50,529 bases of DNA from Burkholderiales bacterium (lineage in GTDB: Bacteria > Pseudomonadota > Gammaproteobacteria > Burkholderiales > Casimicrobiaceae), in the NCBI GenBank assembly GCA_025927765.1, contig JAICKU010000020.1, positions 1 through 50,529 on the forward strand, written 5' to 3'. Under the pieces are notes generated by a model, which saw only the letters and a program-made list of their open reading frames with translations, ran no database searches and was not told the DNA's origin. Of this stretch, positions 30,934 through 43,896 are shown one piece after another; within the stretch, counting starts at the first letter, position 1; every line of letters starts with the position of its first letter. A program made the position numbers and the translations under genes.

Positions 30934-31413
30934 ATGGCCATCGAAGGCGTTCTCGACAAGGGATTCGTCACCACGACGCTCGACAGCGTCATCAACTGGG
31001 CTCGCAACGGGTCGATGTGGCCGATGACGTTCGGCCTCGCGTGCTGTGCGGTCGAAATGATGCACGCCGGCGCAGCCCGCTACGATCTCGACCGCTTCGG
31101 CGTCGTGTTCCGGCCGAGCCCGCGGCAATCCGACGTGATGATCGTCGCCGGCACGCTGTGCAACAAGATGGCGCCGGCGCTGCGCAAGGTGTACGACCAG
31201 ATGGCCGAGCCGCGCTGGGTCATCTCCATGGGCTCGTGCGCCAACGGCGGCGGCTACTACCACTACTCGTACTCGGTCGTGCGCGGCTGCGACCGCATCG
31301 TGCCCGTCGACATCTACGTGCCCGGCTGCCCGCCCACCGCCGAGGCGCTCATCTACGGCATCCTCCAGCTCCAGAACAAGATCTGGCGCACCAACACGAT
31401 CGCGCGGGCATGA
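30934..31413 (+). CDS. nuoB: NADH-quinone oxidoreductase subunit B
   Basis: A 159-residue peripheral subunit that carries the last Fe-S centre, N2, next to the quinone site. Ligands are the tandem Cys pair in [14 protein letters not shown], the Cys in [14 protein letters not shown] and the Cys in [20 protein letters not shown] in the short gap after nuoA can act as ribosome site. Its stop codon overlaps the ATG of an 18-codon mini-ORF (31410-31466) that belongs to a repeat and bridges to nuoC. Confidence 0.97.
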   Translation: MAIEGVLDKGFVTTTLDSVINWARNGSMWPMTFGLACCAVEMMHAGAARYDLDRFGVVFRPSPRQSDVMIVAGTLCNKMAPALRKVYDQMAEPRWVISMGSCANGGGYYHYSYSVVRGCDRIVPVDIYVPGCPPTAEALIYGILQLQNKIWRTNTIARA

Positions 31414-31466
31414 GCGCGAAGCGCGAATCAGCCCCGCAGCGCGCAGCGCGGAGGGAGGTTTCATGA
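31410..31466 (+). repeat. Intergenic repeat with coupled mini-ORF between nuoB and nuoC (element E)
   Basis: The 18-residue frame [18 protein letters not shown] starts in the nuoB stop (ATGA) and ends in the nuoC start (ATGA). Its DNA from about 31424 to 31460 repeats the element in front of ctaD (4708-4776), and the peptides share ESAPQRxARRE. The GGAGGGAGG at its 3' end is the ribosome site of nuoC. Most likely an inserted element that remains open, not an enzyme gene. Confidence 0.65.
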
Positions 31467-32089
31467 GCAGCGCGCCCCCCGTGCCTGCCGTGGGTGGGGT
31501 GACGGACAAGCTCGTCGCTGCACTCGGCGCCGCCTTCGACGAAGGTACGTTCAAGAGCACCGTCGTTTCCCTCGACGAAGTCACCATCGTCGTGCCGGTC
31601 GAGCACTATCTCGACGTGATGCGCCGGCTGCGCGATCACCCCGAGCTTCGTTTCGACATGCTGATCGACCTGTGCGGCGTCGATTACGCCGGCCTCGCCG
31701 GCAGCTACGAAGGACCGCGCTACGCCGCGGTCGTGCATCTGCTGTCGCTCACGCACAATCGGCGGCTGCGCGTGCGCACGTTCGCGCCCGACGACGATTT
31801 TCCCGTCGTGCCGAGCGTGATCGATCTGTGGCCGGCGGTGAACTGGTTCGAGCGCGAAGCGTTCGATCTCTACGGGATCATGTTCCCGGGCCATCCCGAC
31901 CTGCGGCGCCTGCTCACCGATTACGGCTTCGTCGGCCATCCGTTCCGCAAGGACTTCCCGGTCTCCGGCTACGTCGAGATGCGCTACGACCCCGAGCAGG
32001 GGCGCGTCGTGTACCAGCCCGTGACGATCCAGCCGCGCGAGGTGACCCCGCGCGTGGTGCGCGAAGAGAACTACGCCGAGAACGAATAG
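31463..32089 (+). CDS. nuoC: NADH-quinone oxidoreductase subunit C
   Basis: A 208-residue 30-kDa-type subunit of the peripheral arm. Signature stretches are [46 protein letters not shown] and [19 protein letters not shown]. It holds no cofactor and docks NuoD and NuoB. The gene is separate from nuoD, unlike the fused nuoCD of E. coli. Its GGAGGGAGG ribosome site lies inside the repeat between nuoB and nuoC. The first 10-15 residues ([13 protein letters not shown]) are variable among homologues. Confidence 0.96.
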   Translation: MSSAPPVPAVGGVTDKLVAALGAAFDEGTFKSTVVSLDEVTIVVPVEHYLDVMRRLRDHPELRFDMLIDLCGVDYAGLAGSYEGPRYAAVVHLLSLTHNRRLRVRTFAPDDDFPVVPSVIDLWPAVNWFEREAFDLYGIMFPGHPDLRRLLTDYGFVGHPFRKDFPVSGYVEMRYDPEQGRVVYQPVTIQPREVTPRVVREENYAENE

Positions 32090-32090
32090 C

Positions 32091-33344
32091 GTGTCCGAGA
32101 TCCGCAACTACACGATGAACTTCGGGCCGCAGCATCCGGCGGCCCACGGGGTGCTGCGGCTCGTGCTCGAGCTCGACGGCGAAGTGATCGAGCGCGCCGA
32201 CCCGCACATCGGCCTTTTGCATCGCGCCACCGAGAAGCTGTGCGAGCACCGCACGTGGATCCAGTCGCTGCCGTACATGGACCGGCTCGACTACGTGTCG
32301 ATGATGTGCAACGAGCACGCGTACTGCCTCGCGATCGAGCGGCTGCTTGGGCTGGAGGTGCCGATCCGCGCGCAGTACATCCGCGTGATGTTCGATGAGC
32401 TGACGCGCATCCTGAATCACCTGATGTGGCTCGGTTCGCATTCGCTCGACGTCGGCGCGATGACGGTATTCCTCTACGCATTCCGCGAGCGCGAGGACCT
32501 CTTCGACATGTACGAGGCGGTGTCTGGCGCACGCATGCACGCCGCGTACTACCGCCCGGGCGGCGTCTATCGCGACCTGCCGGACCGCATGCCGCAATAC
32601 CAGCCGACGAAGGGACGCAACCCGCGCGACCTGCACGAGCGCAACGAGAACCGGCAGGGCTCGGTCCTCGATTTCATCGAGGACTTCACGAACCGTTTCC
32701 CGAAGTACATCGACGACTACGAGACGCTGCTCACCGAGAACCGCATCTGGAAGCAGCGCACCGTCGGCATCGGCGTCGTGACTGCCGAACGCGCCATCGC
32801 TCTCGGCTTCACCGGCCCGATGCTCCGCGGTTCGGGCGTGGCCTGGGACCTGCGCCGCAAGCAGCCGTACGAGGTGTACGACCGCCTGCAGTTCGACATC
32901 CCGGTCGGCGTCAACGGCGATTGCTACGACCGCTATCTGGTGCGCATCGAGGAGATGCGCCAGTCGAATCGCGTCGTCAAGCAGTGCATCGAGTGGCTGC
33001 GCGCCAATCCCGGTCCGGTGATCGTCGACAACTACAAGGTCGCACCGCCGCCGCGCGAGGGCATGAAGGAAAACATGGAAGAGCTGATCCATCACTTCAA
33101 GCTCTTCAGCGAAGGCATGCACGTGCCGGCGGGCGAGGTGTACGCCGCGATCGAGCACCCGAAGGGCGAGTTCGGCGTCTACGCGATCTCGGACGGCGCC
33201 AACAAGCCGTGGCGCATCAAGCTGCGCCCGCCCGATTATGTGCATCTTTCCGCGCTCGACGAGATGTCGCGCGGCCACATGATCGCCGACGTCGTCGCGA
33301 TCATCGGCTCGCAGGACATCGTGTTCGGCTCCATAGACCGCTGA
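32091..33344 (+). CDS. nuoD: NADH-quinone oxidoreductase subunit D
   Basis: A 417-residue 49-kDa-type subunit that forms the quinone pocket with NuoB. Landmarks are [20 protein letters not shown] near the N terminus (the His of the quinone site), [15 protein letters not shown], the hydrogenase-like [36 protein letters not shown], and the C-terminal [18 protein letters not shown]. Translation starts at GTG one base after the nuoC stop codon, and the nuoE ATG overlaps its TGA. Full length. Confidence 0.97.
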   Translation: MSEIRNYTMNFGPQHPAAHGVLRLVLELDGEVIERADPHIGLLHRATEKLCEHRTWIQSLPYMDRLDYVSMMCNEHAYCLAIERLLGLEVPIRAQYIRVMFDELTRILNHLMWLGSHSLDVGAMTVFLYAFREREDLFDMYEAVSGARMHAAYYRPGGVYRDLPDRMPQYQPTKGRNPRDLHERNENRQGSVLDFIEDFTNRFPKYIDDYETLLTENRIWKQRTVGIGVVTAERAIALGFTGPMLRGSGVAWDLRRKQPYEVYDRLQFDIPVGVNGDCYDRYLVRIEEMRQSNRVVKQCIEWLRANPGPVIVDNYKVAPPPREGMKENMEELIHHFKLFSEGMHVPAGEVYAAIEHPKGEFGVYAISDGANKPWRIKLRPPDYVHLSALDEMSRGHMIADVVAIIGSQDIVFGSIDR

Positions 33345-33856
33345 TGGCACTCCTTTCCCCCGACGCGATTCGAAAGATCGATCGCGAAGCCGCCAAGTAC
33401 CCTGCCGGGCAGAAGCGCTCGGCGGTGATCGCCGCGCTCGCGATCGCGCAGGACGAGCACGGCTGGCTGTCGGCCGAGGTGATGGACGAAGTCGGTCGGC
33501 ATCTGGGCATGCCGACGGTGGCGGTGTACGAAGTCGCGTCGTTCTATTCGATGTTCGAGCTGAAGCCCACCGGCCGCTACAAGCTCACGATCTGCACGAA
33601 CCTGCCGTGCGCGCTGCATGGCGCGGCTGCGGCTGCGGAGCATCTGAAGCAGCGTCTCGGCATCGGCTTCGGCGAAACGACCGGCGACGGCAAGTTCACG
33701 CTGAAGGAAGGCGAGTGCTTCGGCGCGTGCGGCGATGCGCCGGTGCTTCTCGTCAACAACAAGCGCATGGTGAGCTTCATGAATCCGCCCGAGCTCGACG
33801 CGATGCTCGACGAGCTGTCGGCCAGGGCCGACGAAGCGCAGGCCGCGACGAAATGA
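33344..33856 (+). CDS. nuoE: NADH-quinone oxidoreductase subunit E
   Basis: A 170-residue thioredoxin-like subunit with the 2Fe-2S centre N1a. The four ligands are the pair in CTNLPC (CxxxxC) and the pair in [11 protein letters not shown] (CxxxC). The helical N-terminal part ([18 protein letters not shown] and [16 protein letters not shown]) is typical. It sits in the NADH-dehydrogenase module with NuoF and NuoG. The ATG overlaps the nuoD stop by one base (TGATG), and its own TGA overlaps the nuoF ATG (ATGA). Confidence 0.97.
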   Translation: MALLSPDAIRKIDREAAKYPAGQKRSAVIAALAIAQDEHGWLSAEVMDEVGRHLGMPTVAVYEVASFYSMFELKPTGRYKLTICTNLPCALHGAAAAAEHLKQRLGIGFGETTGDGKFTLKEGECFGACGDAPVLLVNNKRMVSFMNPPELDAMLDELSARADEAQAATK

Positions 33857-35157
33857 ACGCCGGCAACGAATTCCTCGATTACGGCCCCGACGCCGTCCTG
33901 CTCGCGGGCCTGAACGGCCGCAACTGGCGGCTCGCCGACTACGTGCAGCGCGGCGGCTACGAGGCGCTGAAGAAGATCCTGAACGAGAAGATCCCGCCCG
34001 AGCAGGTGGTCGCCGAGGTGAAGAAATCGGCGCTGCGAGGTCGGGGCGGCGCGGGCTTCCCGACCGGGCTCAAGTGGAGCTTCATGCCGCGCCAGTTCCC
34101 CGGCGACAAGTACATCGTCTGCAATTCCGACGAAGGCGAGCCTGGCACGTTCAAGGATCGCGACATCCTCCGCTACAACCCGCATTCGCTGTTCGAAGGC
34201 ATGGCGATCGCGGCGTACGCGATGGGCTGCGCGCGCGGCTACAACTACATCCACGGCGAGATCTGGGACGTCTACGAGCGCTGCGAGGAAGCGATCGCGG
34301 AAGCGTACGACGCGGGCTTCCTCGGCGACAACATCCTCGGCAGCGGCTTCGGCTTCCACCTCTTCAATCATCACGGCTACGGCGCCTACATTTGCGGCGA
34401 GGAAACGGCGCTGCTCGAATCCCTCGAGGGCAAGAAGGGCATGCCGCGCTTCAAGCCGCCGTTCCCCGCGAGCTTCGGCCTCTACGGCAAGCCGACGACG
34501 ATCAACAACACCGAGACGTTCGCCGCGGTGCCGTGGATCATCCGCAACGGCGGCGAGTGGTTCCTGAACCTCGGCCTGCCGAACAACGGCGGCACGAAGA
34601 TCTTCTCGATTTCGGGCGACGTCGAGCGTCCCGGCAACTTCGAGATCAAGCTCGGCACGCCGTTCTCGACGCTGCTCGAAATGGCGGGTGGCGTGCGCAA
34701 CGGCCGCAAGCTCAAGGCGGTGATTCCCGGAGGCTCGTCGGCGCCGGTGCTGCCCGCCGACGTGATGATGGGCCTCACGATGGATTACGACGCGATCGCG
34801 AAGGCGGGCTCGATGCTGGGCTCGGGGGCGGTGATCGTGCTCGACGACACGCGCTGCATGGTGAAGAGCCTGATGCGGCTGTCGTACTTCTATTTCGAGG
34901 AATCGTGCGGCCAGTGCACGCCGTGCCGTGAAGGCACGGGCTGGCTCTATCGAATGGTCAATCGCATCGAGCACGGCACCGGACGGCCCGAGGATCTCGA
35001 CGTGCTGACGAACGTCGCCGACAACATCCAGGGCCGCACGATCTGCGCGCTCGGCGACGCCGCCGCCTTGCCGGTCAAGAGCTTCATCAAGCACTTCCGC
35101 GCCGAATTCGAGCATCACATCGAGCACAAGGAGTGCCTCGTTGCGCCTTATGTCTGA
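33853..35157 (+). CDS. nuoF: NADH-quinone oxidoreductase subunit F (NADH-binding)
   Basis: A 434-residue flavoprotein that oxidises NADH. The FMN/NADH-binding glycine-rich loop is [19 protein letters not shown] (about residues 62-80), [15 protein letters not shown] and [17 protein letters not shown] follow, and the 4Fe-4S N3 ligands are in [16 protein letters not shown] with a further Cys in [10 protein letters not shown]. Translation is coupled to nuoE by ATGA. The C terminus ([10 protein letters not shown]) overlaps the start of nuoG. Standard length. Confidence 0.97.
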   Translation: MNAGNEFLDYGPDAVLLAGLNGRNWRLADYVQRGGYEALKKILNEKIPPEQVVAEVKKSALRGRGGAGFPTGLKWSFMPRQFPGDKYIVCNSDEGEPGTFKDRDILRYNPHSLFEGMAIAAYAMGCARGYNYIHGEIWDVYERCEEAIAEAYDAGFLGDNILGSGFGFHLFNHHGYGAYICGEETALLESLEGKKGMPRFKPPFPASFGLYGKPTTINNTETFAAVPWIIRNGGEWFLNLGLPNNGGTKIFSISGDVERPGNFEIKLGTPFSTLLEMAGGVRNGRKLKAVIPGGSSAPVLPADVMMGLTMDYDAIAKAGSMLGSGAVIVLDDTRCMVKSLMRLSYFYFEESCGQCTPCREGTGWLYRMVNRIEHGTGRPEDLDVLTNVADNIQGRTICALGDAAALPVKSFIKHFRAEFEHHIEHKECLVAPYV

Positions 35158-37606
35158 CGCCGTGAAATCGCCGGAGCCGGTGAAGAATTCGGCCGTCGCA
35201 GGGGGCAGCCCGACGACGCCTGCGTCCGCGGCGTCGAAGCCCGCCGCGCCGAGCGCGCCGCAACTGCTGAACATCGAAGTCGACGGCCGCGCCGTCCAGG
35301 TGCCGCACGGCAGCACGGTGATGGATGCTGCGAACAAGCTCGGCATCTACATCCCCTTCTTCTGCTACCACAAGAAGCTGTCGATCGCGGCGAATTGCCG
35401 CATGTGCCTCGTGCAGGTCGAGAAGGCGCCGAAGCCGGTGCCCGCGTGCGCCACGCCGGTGACCGAAGGCATGAAGGCGTGGACGCATTCGGACCAGGCG
35501 ATCACGGCGCAGAAGGGGGTGATGGAGTTCCTGCTCATCAACCACCCGCTCGACTGCCCGATCTGCGACCAGGGCGGCGAATGCCAGTTGCAGGACCTCG
35601 CGGTCGGCTACGGCGCATCGGCGTCGCGCTATCGCGAGAAGAAGCGCGTCGTATTCCACAAGTACATGGGGCCGCTGATCTCCGCCGAGGAGATGACGCG
35701 CTGCATCCACTGCACGCGCTGCGTCCGCTTCGGCATCGAGATCGGCGGCGTCATGGAGCTCGGCATGGCCGGCCGCGGCGAGCACGCCGAAATCCTCACG
35801 TTCGTGGGGCGCACGGTCGATTCCGAGCTGTCCGGCAACATGATCGATCTCTGTCCGGTCGGCGCGCTCACGTCGAAGCCGTTCCGCTTCGAGGCGCGCA
35901 GCTGGGAGCTGTCGCGGCGCAAGAGCGTATCGCCGCACGACAGTCTCGGCAGCAACCTGATCGTGCAGGTGAAGAACAATCGCGTGCTCCGCGTTTTGCC
36001 GCTCGAGAACGAGGCGGTGAACGAATGCTGGATCGCCGATCGCGACCGCTTCTCCTATGAGGCGCTGAACAGCGAGGAGCGGCTCGTCTCGCCGATGGTG
36101 AAGCAGAACGGCGAGTGGAAGACCGTCAACTGGCAGACCGCACTCGAATACGTCGCCAACGGCCTCGCCGACATCCGCGCGAAGCACGGTGCCTCGGCGA
36201 TTGGCGCGCTCGTGTCGCCGCATTCGACGCTCGAAGAAATGGGCCTCGCCGCGCGGCTGATGCGCGGGCTCGGCAGCGACAACGTCGACTTCCGCCTGCG
36301 CCAGACCGATTTTCGCGACGACGCGTCGCGCCATGGCATCCCGTGGCTCGGCATGCCGATCGCCGACGTGGGCAAGTTGAAGCGAGCACTCGTGATCGGC
36401 AGCTTCCTGCGCAAGGACCAGCCGCTGCTCGCGCACCGCCTGCGCCAGGCGGCGAAGAAGGGCGCCAAGGTGTCGTCGCTGCATTCGGTCGACGACGACT
36501 GGCTGATCCCGATCGCCCACAAGGCGATCGTGCCGCCGTCGCAATTGCCGGCCACGCTCGCGGAGATCGTCGTCGCCGCCGCGAAGCGTGCAGGTCGCGA
36601 CGTGCCGCCTGCGCTGGCCGGCGTCGAGCCGGTGCAGGCCGCCGACGCGGTCGCGGAAACCCTCGTCGACGGCGAGCCGCGCGCAATCCTGCTCGGCAAC
36701 TACGCGATGCAGCATCCGGACGCGTCGCAGATCGCAGCGCTCGCGCAATCGCTTGCGGACATCACCGGAGCCACGCTCGGCGTCCTCGGCGAGGCGGCGA
36801 ACAGTGTCGGCGGCTACGTCGCGCGCGCGTTGCCCGAGCAGGGCGGACGCAACGCCCAGGCGATGGTCGGTGCCGACGGGCAGGACACGCTGCGCGGCTA
36901 TCTCGTGCTCAATGCCGAGCCCGAATTCGATTTTGCCAATCCCCCTGCAACGCGGGCGGCGCTCGAGAAAGCCGAGCTCGTCGTCGTGATGTCGCCGTTT
37001 CGCACCGCCACGCGCTATGCCGACGTGCTGCTGCCGATCGCGCCGTACACCGAGACATCGGGCACGTTCGTCAATGGCGAAGGCCGCGTGCAATCGTTCC
37101 AGGGCGTCGTGCAGCCGCTCGGCGAATCGCGTCCCGCGTGGAAGGTGCTGCGCGTGCTCGGCACGATGCTCGGCATGAAGGACATGGCGTTCGACACCTC
37201 CGAGGAAGTGCGGGCCGCCATCCTGAAGGACGCCGGCGAGTTGTCGTCGCGCCTCGTCAACACCTCGCGCACCGAGATCGTCGCGCCCGCGCGCATCAAC
37301 GGCGGCATCGAGCGTGTGGCCGACGTGCCGATCTATTTCACCGATCCCCTCGTGCGGCGCGCGGTGTCGCTGCAGGCGACCACCGACGCGAAGGCGCCGA
37401 AGGCGCGCGTCAACCGCACGCTGCTCGACCAGCTCGGCATCGAGGAGGGCGCGCAGATCAAGGTGCGCCAGGGCGGCGGAGAGGCCGTGCTCGCGACGCA
37501 GGTCGATCCCGGCGTGCCGCCGCGCGTGGTGCGCATCGCGGCCGCGCATCCGTCGACGTGCGGGCTCGAAGGGTTGTCCGGACCGATCGAGGTTTCCAAA
37601 GCATGA
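35150..37606 (+). CDS. nuoG: NADH-quinone oxidoreductase subunit G
   Basis: The large Fe-S subunit (about 818 residues). An N-terminal ferredoxin domain has the 2Fe-2S ligands in [15 protein letters not shown] and CATPV; the His-Cys3 and Cys4 clusters are in [18 protein letters not shown] and [11 protein letters not shown], and a last Cys in [14 protein letters not shown] molybdopterin-oxidoreductase-like domain follows without metal cofactor. Before the ferredoxin fold lies a roughly 40-residue Pro/Ala/Ser-rich tail. The start is open: ATG at 35150 overlaps the nuoF end, but TTG at 35141 has AAGGAG at ideal distance and would add three residues. The stop overlaps the mini-ORF before nuoH. 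Confidence 0.95.
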   Translation: MSDAVKSPEPVKNSAVAGGSPTTPASAASKPAAPSAPQLLNIEVDGRAVQVPHGSTVMDAANKLGIYIPFFCYHKKLSIAANCRMCLVQVEKAPKPVPACATPVTEGMKAWTHSDQAITAQKGVMEFLLINHPLDCPICDQGGECQLQDLAVGYGASASRYREKKRVVFHKYMGPLISAEEMTRCIHCTRCVRFGIEIGGVMELGMAGRGEHAEILTFVGRTVDSELSGNMIDLCPVGALTSKPFRFEARSWELSRRKSVSPHDSLGSNLIVQVKNNRVLRVLPLENEAVNECWIADRDRFSYEALNSEERLVSPMVKQNGEWKTVNWQTALEYVANGLADIRAKHGASAIGALVSPHSTLEEMGLAARLMRGLGSDNVDFRLRQTDFRDDASRHGIPWLGMPIADVGKLKRALVIGSFLRKDQPLLAHRLRQAAKKGAKVSSLHSVDDDWLIPIAHKAIVPPSQLPATLAEIVVAAAKRAGRDVPPALAGVEPVQAADAVAETLVDGEPRAILLGNYAMQHPDASQIAALAQSLADITGATLGVLGEAANSVGGYVARALPEQGGRNAQAMVGADGQDTLRGYLVLNAEPEFDFANPPATRAALEKAELVVVMSPFRTATRYADVLLPIAPYTETSGTFVNGEGRVQSFQGVVQPLGESRPAWKVLRVLGTMLGMKDMAFDTSEEVRAAILKDAGELSSRLVNTSRTEIVAPARINGGIERVADVPIYFTDPLVRRAVSLQATTDAKAPKARVNRTLLDQLGIEEGAQIKVRQGGGEAVLATQVDPGVPPRVVRIAAAHPSTCGLEGLSGPIEVSKA

Positions 37607-37725
37607 GTGCGACGGCCGAGCGGAAGGCGAACCAAGGCCCGCAGGGCCCGTCGGCGCACGATTGCTTCGAGGCCGACCCGCCGACGTGCGTCAGCCGCGC
37701 GGGCGCAAGGAGGCCGAGCAAGTGA
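37603..37725 (+). repeat. Coupled mini-ORF between nuoG and nuoH (element F)
   Basis: A 40-codon frame whose ATG overlaps the nuoG stop (ATGA) and whose TGA overlaps the nuoH GTG (GTGA). It reads [20 protein letters not shown] and continues with [20 protein letters not shown], low-complexity and unlike any family I know. Its DNA resembles the elements before ctaD and nuoC in order (GCGAAcC.GGCCCGCAG, then a GC-rich part ending in AAGGAGG) but is longer, and the match is weaker. The AAGGAGG is the nuoH ribosome site. A real small peptide cannot be excluded. Confidence 0.5.
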
Positions 37726-38783
37726 ACGATTTGCTCGCCCCGGTCCAGCACGCGTTCGGCCCCTGGTGGGATCCGCTGTGGACGCTCGTCAAGATCGTCG
37801 TCATCGCGGTGCCGCTGATCCTCGCGGTGGCGTACCTCACGTACGCCGAGCGCAAGGTGATCGGCTGGATGCAGGTGCGTCTCGGGCCGAACCGCGTGGG
37901 CCCACTCGGCCTGCTGCAGCCGTTCGCCGACGTGCTGAAGATGCTCTTCAAGGAGATCATCGTCCCGTCGGGCGCGAACCGCGCACTGTTCTTCACCGCG
38001 CCGCTGCTCTCGCTCGCACCGGCGCTCGCCGCGTGGGCGGTGATTCCGTTCACCGACACGCTCGTGCTGTCGAACATCAACGCGGGGCTGCTCTACATTC
38101 TCGCGATGAGCTCGATCGGCGTCTACGGCGTTATCCTCGCCGGCTGGGCGTCGAATTCGAAGTACGCGTTCCTGGGCTGCCTGCGCTCCGCCGCGCAGAT
38201 CGTGTCGTACGAAATCGCGATGGGCTTCGCGCTCGTCGGCGTGCTGATGGCGGCGAACAGCCTGAACCTCGGCGACATCGTCGCGGGGCAGGAGGGCGGG
38301 GCGGCGTACTGGTACATCTGGCCGCTGTTGCCGCTCGCCGTCGTCTACCTCGTGTCGGGCATCGCCGAGACGAACCGCCATCCGTTCGACATGGCCGAAG
38401 GCGAATCGGAGATCGTCGCGGGCTTCCACGTCGAATACTCGGGCATCACGTTCGCCATCTTCTTCCTCGCCGAGTACATGAACATGATCCTGATCGCGAC
38501 GCTGACGTCGATCATGTTCCTCGGCGGGTGGCTCTCGCCGTTCCCGATCCTGAACGACGTCGACGTGTTCGGGGCGCGGCCGTTCGGCGACGGTTTCCTT
38601 TGGCTCGCCCTCAAGGTGGCGTTCGTGCTGCTGATCTTCCTGTGGATCCGCGCGACGTTCCCGCGCTACCGCTACGACCAGATCATGCGGCTCGGCTGGA
38701 AGGTGTTCATCCCGGTGACGCTCGTGTGGATCGTGTTCGTCGGCGCGATGATGCAGACGAACTACGCCGACCTTTTCCACTAA
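37722..38783 (+). CDS. nuoH: NADH-quinone oxidoreductase subunit H
   Basis: A 353-residue membrane subunit with eight or so helices that helps form the quinone chamber. Hallmarks are [24 protein letters not shown] near residue 45, [66 protein letters not shown] with the conserved acidic residues, and [20 protein letters not shown] near the end. Translation starts with GTG inside the stop codon of the preceding mini-ORF, with AAGGAGG nine bases upstream. Confidence 0.97.
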   Translation: MNDLLAPVQHAFGPWWDPLWTLVKIVVIAVPLILAVAYLTYAERKVIGWMQVRLGPNRVGPLGLLQPFADVLKMLFKEIIVPSGANRALFFTAPLLSLAPALAAWAVIPFTDTLVLSNINAGLLYILAMSSIGVYGVILAGWASNSKYAFLGCLRSAAQIVSYEIAMGFALVGVLMAANSLNLGDIVAGQEGGAAYWYIWPLLPLAVVYLVSGIAETNRHPFDMAEGESEIVAGFHVEYSGITFAIFFLAEYMNMILIATLTSIMFLGGWLSPFPILNDVDVFGARPFGDGFLWLALKVAFVLLIFLWIRATFPRYRYDQIMRLGWKVFIPVTLVWIVFVGAMMQTNYADLFH

Positions 38784-38790
38784 TCCGGCC

Positions 38791-39288
38791 ATGAACGTCC
38801 TCCACCGCCTTCGCGAGATCACGCGCACCTGGTTCCTGCTCGAATTGATCCGGGGCATGGCGCTCACCGGCAAGTACATGTTCTCGCGCAAGGTCACCGT
38901 GCAGTTCCCCGAGGAGAAGACGCCGCAGAGCCCGCGCTTCCGCGGCCTGCACGCGCTGCGCCGCTATCCGAACGGCGAGGAGCGCTGCATCGCGTGCAAG
39001 CTGTGCGAGGCGGTGTGCCCGGCGCTCGCGATCACGATCGAATCCGAGCAGCGGGCCGACGGCACGCGCCGCACCACCCGCTACGACATCGACTTGACGA
39101 AGTGCATCTTCTGCGGTTTCTGCGAGGAGAGCTGCCCGGTCGACTCGATCGTCGAGACGCGCATCCTCGAGTACCACGGCGAGAAGCGCGGCGATCTCTA
39201 CTACACGAAAGAGATGCTGCTGGCCGTCGGCGACCGCTACGAGGCGCAGATCGCCGCGGACCGGGCGGAGGACGCCAAATATCGATGA
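38791..39288 (+). CDS. nuoI: NADH-quinone oxidoreductase subunit I
   Basis: A 165-residue ferredoxin-type subunit with two 4Fe-4S clusters (N6a and N6b) that link NuoG to NuoB. The ligands are [12 protein letters not shown] (about residues 66-77) and [12 protein letters not shown] (about 106-117). An N-terminal amphipathic part ([20 protein letters not shown]-like sequence) leans on the membrane arm. It ends by overlapping the nuoJ ATG (ATGA). Confidence 0.97.
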   Translation: MNVLHRLREITRTWFLLELIRGMALTGKYMFSRKVTVQFPEEKTPQSPRFRGLHALRRYPNGEERCIACKLCEAVCPALAITIESEQRADGTRRTTRYDIDLTKCIFCGFCEESCPVDSIVETRILEYHGEKRGDLYYTKEMLLAVGDRYEAQIAADRAEDAKYR

Positions 39289-39893
39289 GCATGACCTTCT
39301 CCACCTTCACCTTCTACGCCTTCTCCGCGATCCTGATCTTCGCGGCGCTGCGCGTCATCACCACCCGCAATCCGGTGCACGCGGCGCTGTGGCTCGTGCT
39401 GTCGTTCTTCAGCGCCGCCGGCATCTGGCTGATGCTGCAGGCGGAGTTCCTCGCCATTGCGCTCGTGCTGGTCTACGTCGGCGCGGTGATGGTGCTGTTC
39501 CTGTTCGTCGTGATGATGCTCGACGTCAACTTCGAAGTGCTGCGGCAGCACTTCAGGAGCTACCTGCCGATCGCCGCCGCCGTCGGTGCGCTGGTGCTCT
39601 TCGAGATGGCGCTCGTGATCGTCGACAGCGCGATCGGCCATACGGCGACGGCCGGCGCGCCGCCGCCGGCGGGCGGCAACACGAGCGCGCTCGGCAAGCT
39701 GCTCTACGTCGAGTACGTGTATCCGTTCGAAATCGCGGCGGTGGTGCTGCTCGTCGCGATCGTCGCGGCGATCGCGCTCACGCAGCGCGATCCGCGGCAC
39801 CGGAAGCATCAGGACCCGAGCTGGCAGGTGAAGGTGCGGCGCGAGGATCGGCTGCGCATTCTCGACATGCCGTCGGAAAAACCGCCGGCGTAG
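39285..39893 (+). CDS. nuoJ: NADH-quinone oxidoreductase subunit J
   Basis: A 202-residue membrane subunit with five helices. [40 protein letters not shown] is the conserved helix-2/3 part whose pi-bulge is involved in coupling quinone reduction to proton pumping. A Pro/Gly loop ([15 protein letters not shown]) and a last helix follow, then a charged C-terminal tail ([18 protein letters not shown]). The start ATG overlaps nuoI; the in-frame ATG two codons later is an alternative. An 81-bp gap follows before nuoK, holding the GGGAGAG ribosome site at its end and nothing else I recognise. Confidence 0.95.
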   Translation: MSMTFSTFTFYAFSAILIFAALRVITTRNPVHAALWLVLSFFSAAGIWLMLQAEFLAIALVLVYVGAVMVLFLFVVMMLDVNFEVLRQHFRSYLPIAAAVGALVLFEMALVIVDSAIGHTATAGAPPPAGGNTSALGKLLYVEYVYPFEIAAVVLLVAIVAAIALTQRDPRHRKHQDPSWQVKVRREDRLRILDMPSEKPPA

Positions 39894-39974
39894 GCCGGCT
39901 CCCCGCGGCGCTCACGGCAACGGCGAGTCAAGACGCCACCGCGAGCGTGCGGATCGCATAGGGAGAGTCACGTC

Positions 39975-40295
39975 GTGGCATTGCCGGGCGCACCGTCACT
40001 TGCGCATTACCTCGTGCTGGGGGCGATCCTGTTCGCCATCTCGATGGCGGGCATCTTCCTCAATCGCCGCAACGTCATCGTGATGCTGATGGCGATCGAG
40101 CTGATGCTGCTCGCCGTCAACCTGAACTTCATCGCCTTCTCCCGCTACCTGGACGACATGGCGGGGCAGGTGTTCGTGTTCTTCATCCTGACCGTCGCCG
40201 CCGCCGAATCGGCGATCGGCCTCGCGATCCTCGTGCTGCTGTTCCGCAATACGGGCACGATCGACGTCGAGGCGCAGGGCCGTCTTCGCGGTTAG
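39975..40295 (+). CDS. nuoK: NADH-quinone oxidoreductase subunit K
   Basis: A 106-residue, three-helix subunit. [40 protein letters not shown] carries the conserved membrane Glu of helix 2 (MAIELM), and the second Glu is in [18 protein letters not shown]. Both belong to the proton-conducting row of the membrane arm. It starts with GTG, preceded by GGGAGAG at a fitting distance. Standard length and intact. Confidence 0.96.
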   Translation: MALPGAPSLAHYLVLGAILFAISMAGIFLNRRNVIVMLMAIELMLLAVNLNFIAFSRYLDDMAGQVFVFFILTVAAAESAIGLAILVLLFRNTGTIDVEAQGRLRG

Positions 40296-40303
40296 GACGC
40301 GCG

Positions 40304-42333
<2,030 letters not shown>

Positions 42334-42337
<4 letters not shown>

Positions 42338-43809
42338 GCACGCCTTATCTTTCGCTCGCGATCTGGGTCCCGATCGTCGCCGGCATCGTCGTCCTCTTCT
42401 TCTCGCGCGAGCGCGATGCGAACTTCGCGCGCTGGCTCGCGCTGATCGGTGCGGTCGCGGGCTTTCTCGTCACGATCCCGCTGTACCTGTACTTCGACAC
42501 CACGACGCCGGCGATGCAGTTCGTCGAGTACGCCGACTGGATTCCGCGCTTCGACATCCACTACCACCTCGGCGTCGACGGCATCTCGGTGCTGTTCGTG
42601 ATCCTGAACAGCTTCGTGACGGTCCTCGTCGTGTGGGCGGGCTGGGAAGTGATCCAGGTGCGCGTCGCGCAGTACATGGCCGCGTTCCTGATCATGTCGG
42701 GGCTCATGAATGCCGTGTTCTCGGCGCTCGACGGCATCCTGTTCTACCTCGTGTTCGAGGCGATGCTGATCCCGATGTACCTGATCATCGGCGTGTGGGG
42801 CGGGCCGAACCGCGTCTACGCGGCGCTCAAGTTCTTCCTGTACACGATTTTCGGCTCGCTCCTGATGCTGGTCGCGCTGATCTACCTCTACAGCGTGTCG
42901 GAGACGTTCGAGATCCTCGCGTGGTACAAGGTGCCGCTCGCACTGTCGACGCAGATCCTGCTGTGGGTCGCGTTCTTCCTCGCGTTCGCGGTCAAGGTGC
43001 CGATGTGGCCGATCCACACGTGGCTGCCCGACGCGCACGTCGAGGCACCCACCGGCGGCTCGGTCGTCCTCGCGGCGATCACGCTGAAGATCGGCGCGTA
43101 CGGCTTCGTGCGCTTCATTCTGCCGATCCTCCCCGACGCGTCGCGCTACCTGTCCGGGTTCGTGATCGCGCTGTCGCTGATCGCGATCGTCTACATCGGC
43201 TTCGTCGCGATCGTGCAGGCCGACATGAAGAAGCTCGTCGCCTATTCTTCGATCTCGCACATGGGCTTCGTCACGCTGGGCTTCTTCATGTTCAGCGTGC
43301 TCGGCATCGAAGGCGGGCTCGCGCAGATGCTGTCGCACGGCTTCGTGTCGGCGGCGATGTTCCTGTGCATCGGCGTCATGTACGACCGCGTGCACAGCCG
43401 CCAGATCACGGACTACGGCGGCGTCGTCAACACGATGCCGAAGTTCGCCGCCTTCATGATGCTGTTCGCGATGGCCAACGCGGGGCTCCCGGGCACCTCC
43501 GGTTTCGTCGGCGAGTTCCTCGTGATCCTGGCCGCGGTCAAGGTCAATTTCTGGATCGGCTTCGGCGCCGCCGTCAGCCTGATCCTGGGCGCCGCCTATA
43601 CGCTGTGGATGTACAAGCGCGTGATCTTCGGCGAGGTCGCCAACGAGAACGTCGCGAAGATGAAGGACATCGGCAGCCGCGAGTTCTGGCTCCTCGGCAT
43701 CATCGCGCTCGCCGTGCTCTTCATGGGCGTGTGGCCGAAGCCCTTCATCGACGTCATGCACACCTCCGTCACCGAGCTTCTGACCGTCGTCGGACGTTCC
43801 AAGCTCTAA
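42334..43809 (+). CDS. nuoM: NADH-quinone oxidoreductase subunit M
   Basis: A 491-residue antiporter-like subunit. The helix-5 Glu is in YLVFEAMLIPMYLIIGVWGG, the helix-7 Lys in AFAVKVPMWPIHTWLPDAHV EAPTGGSV, and KKLVAYSSISHMGFV follows. There is no ATG near the start. TTG at 42334 overlaps the nuoL stop (TTGA) and gives the usual N terminus (STPYLSLAIWVP), with GGTGGGG upstream; GTG at 42322 is the alternative and adds four residues. It ends two bases before a repeat element that forms a mini-ORF towards nuoN. Confidence 0.96.
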
Positions 43810-43811
43810 CG

Positions 43812-43889
43812 ATGGCCCCCCCACGCCCGCTCCGCTCGCTGCCCCGCCAGGGGGCGGACCAGTCGCTCGGGGCGGCCCTGCGCGACTGA
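43812..43889 (+). repeat. Intergenic repeat with mini-ORF between nuoM and nuoN (element B)
   Basis: The 73 bp at 43817-43889 repeat the element between actB and actC (10704-10775, inverted) with four substitutions and one extra base. The frame MAPPRPLRSLPRQGADQSLG AALRD begins two bases after the nuoM stop and ends seven bases before the nuoN ATG. Its C-terminal end corresponds to that of the other copy (GADPSLGAAFRD). As before it fills the gap without leaving untranslated space. Copies in two operons of unrelated respiratory complexes speak for a mobile or duplicated extragenic element. Confidence 0.75.
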
Positions 43890-43896
43890 ACCCGAT

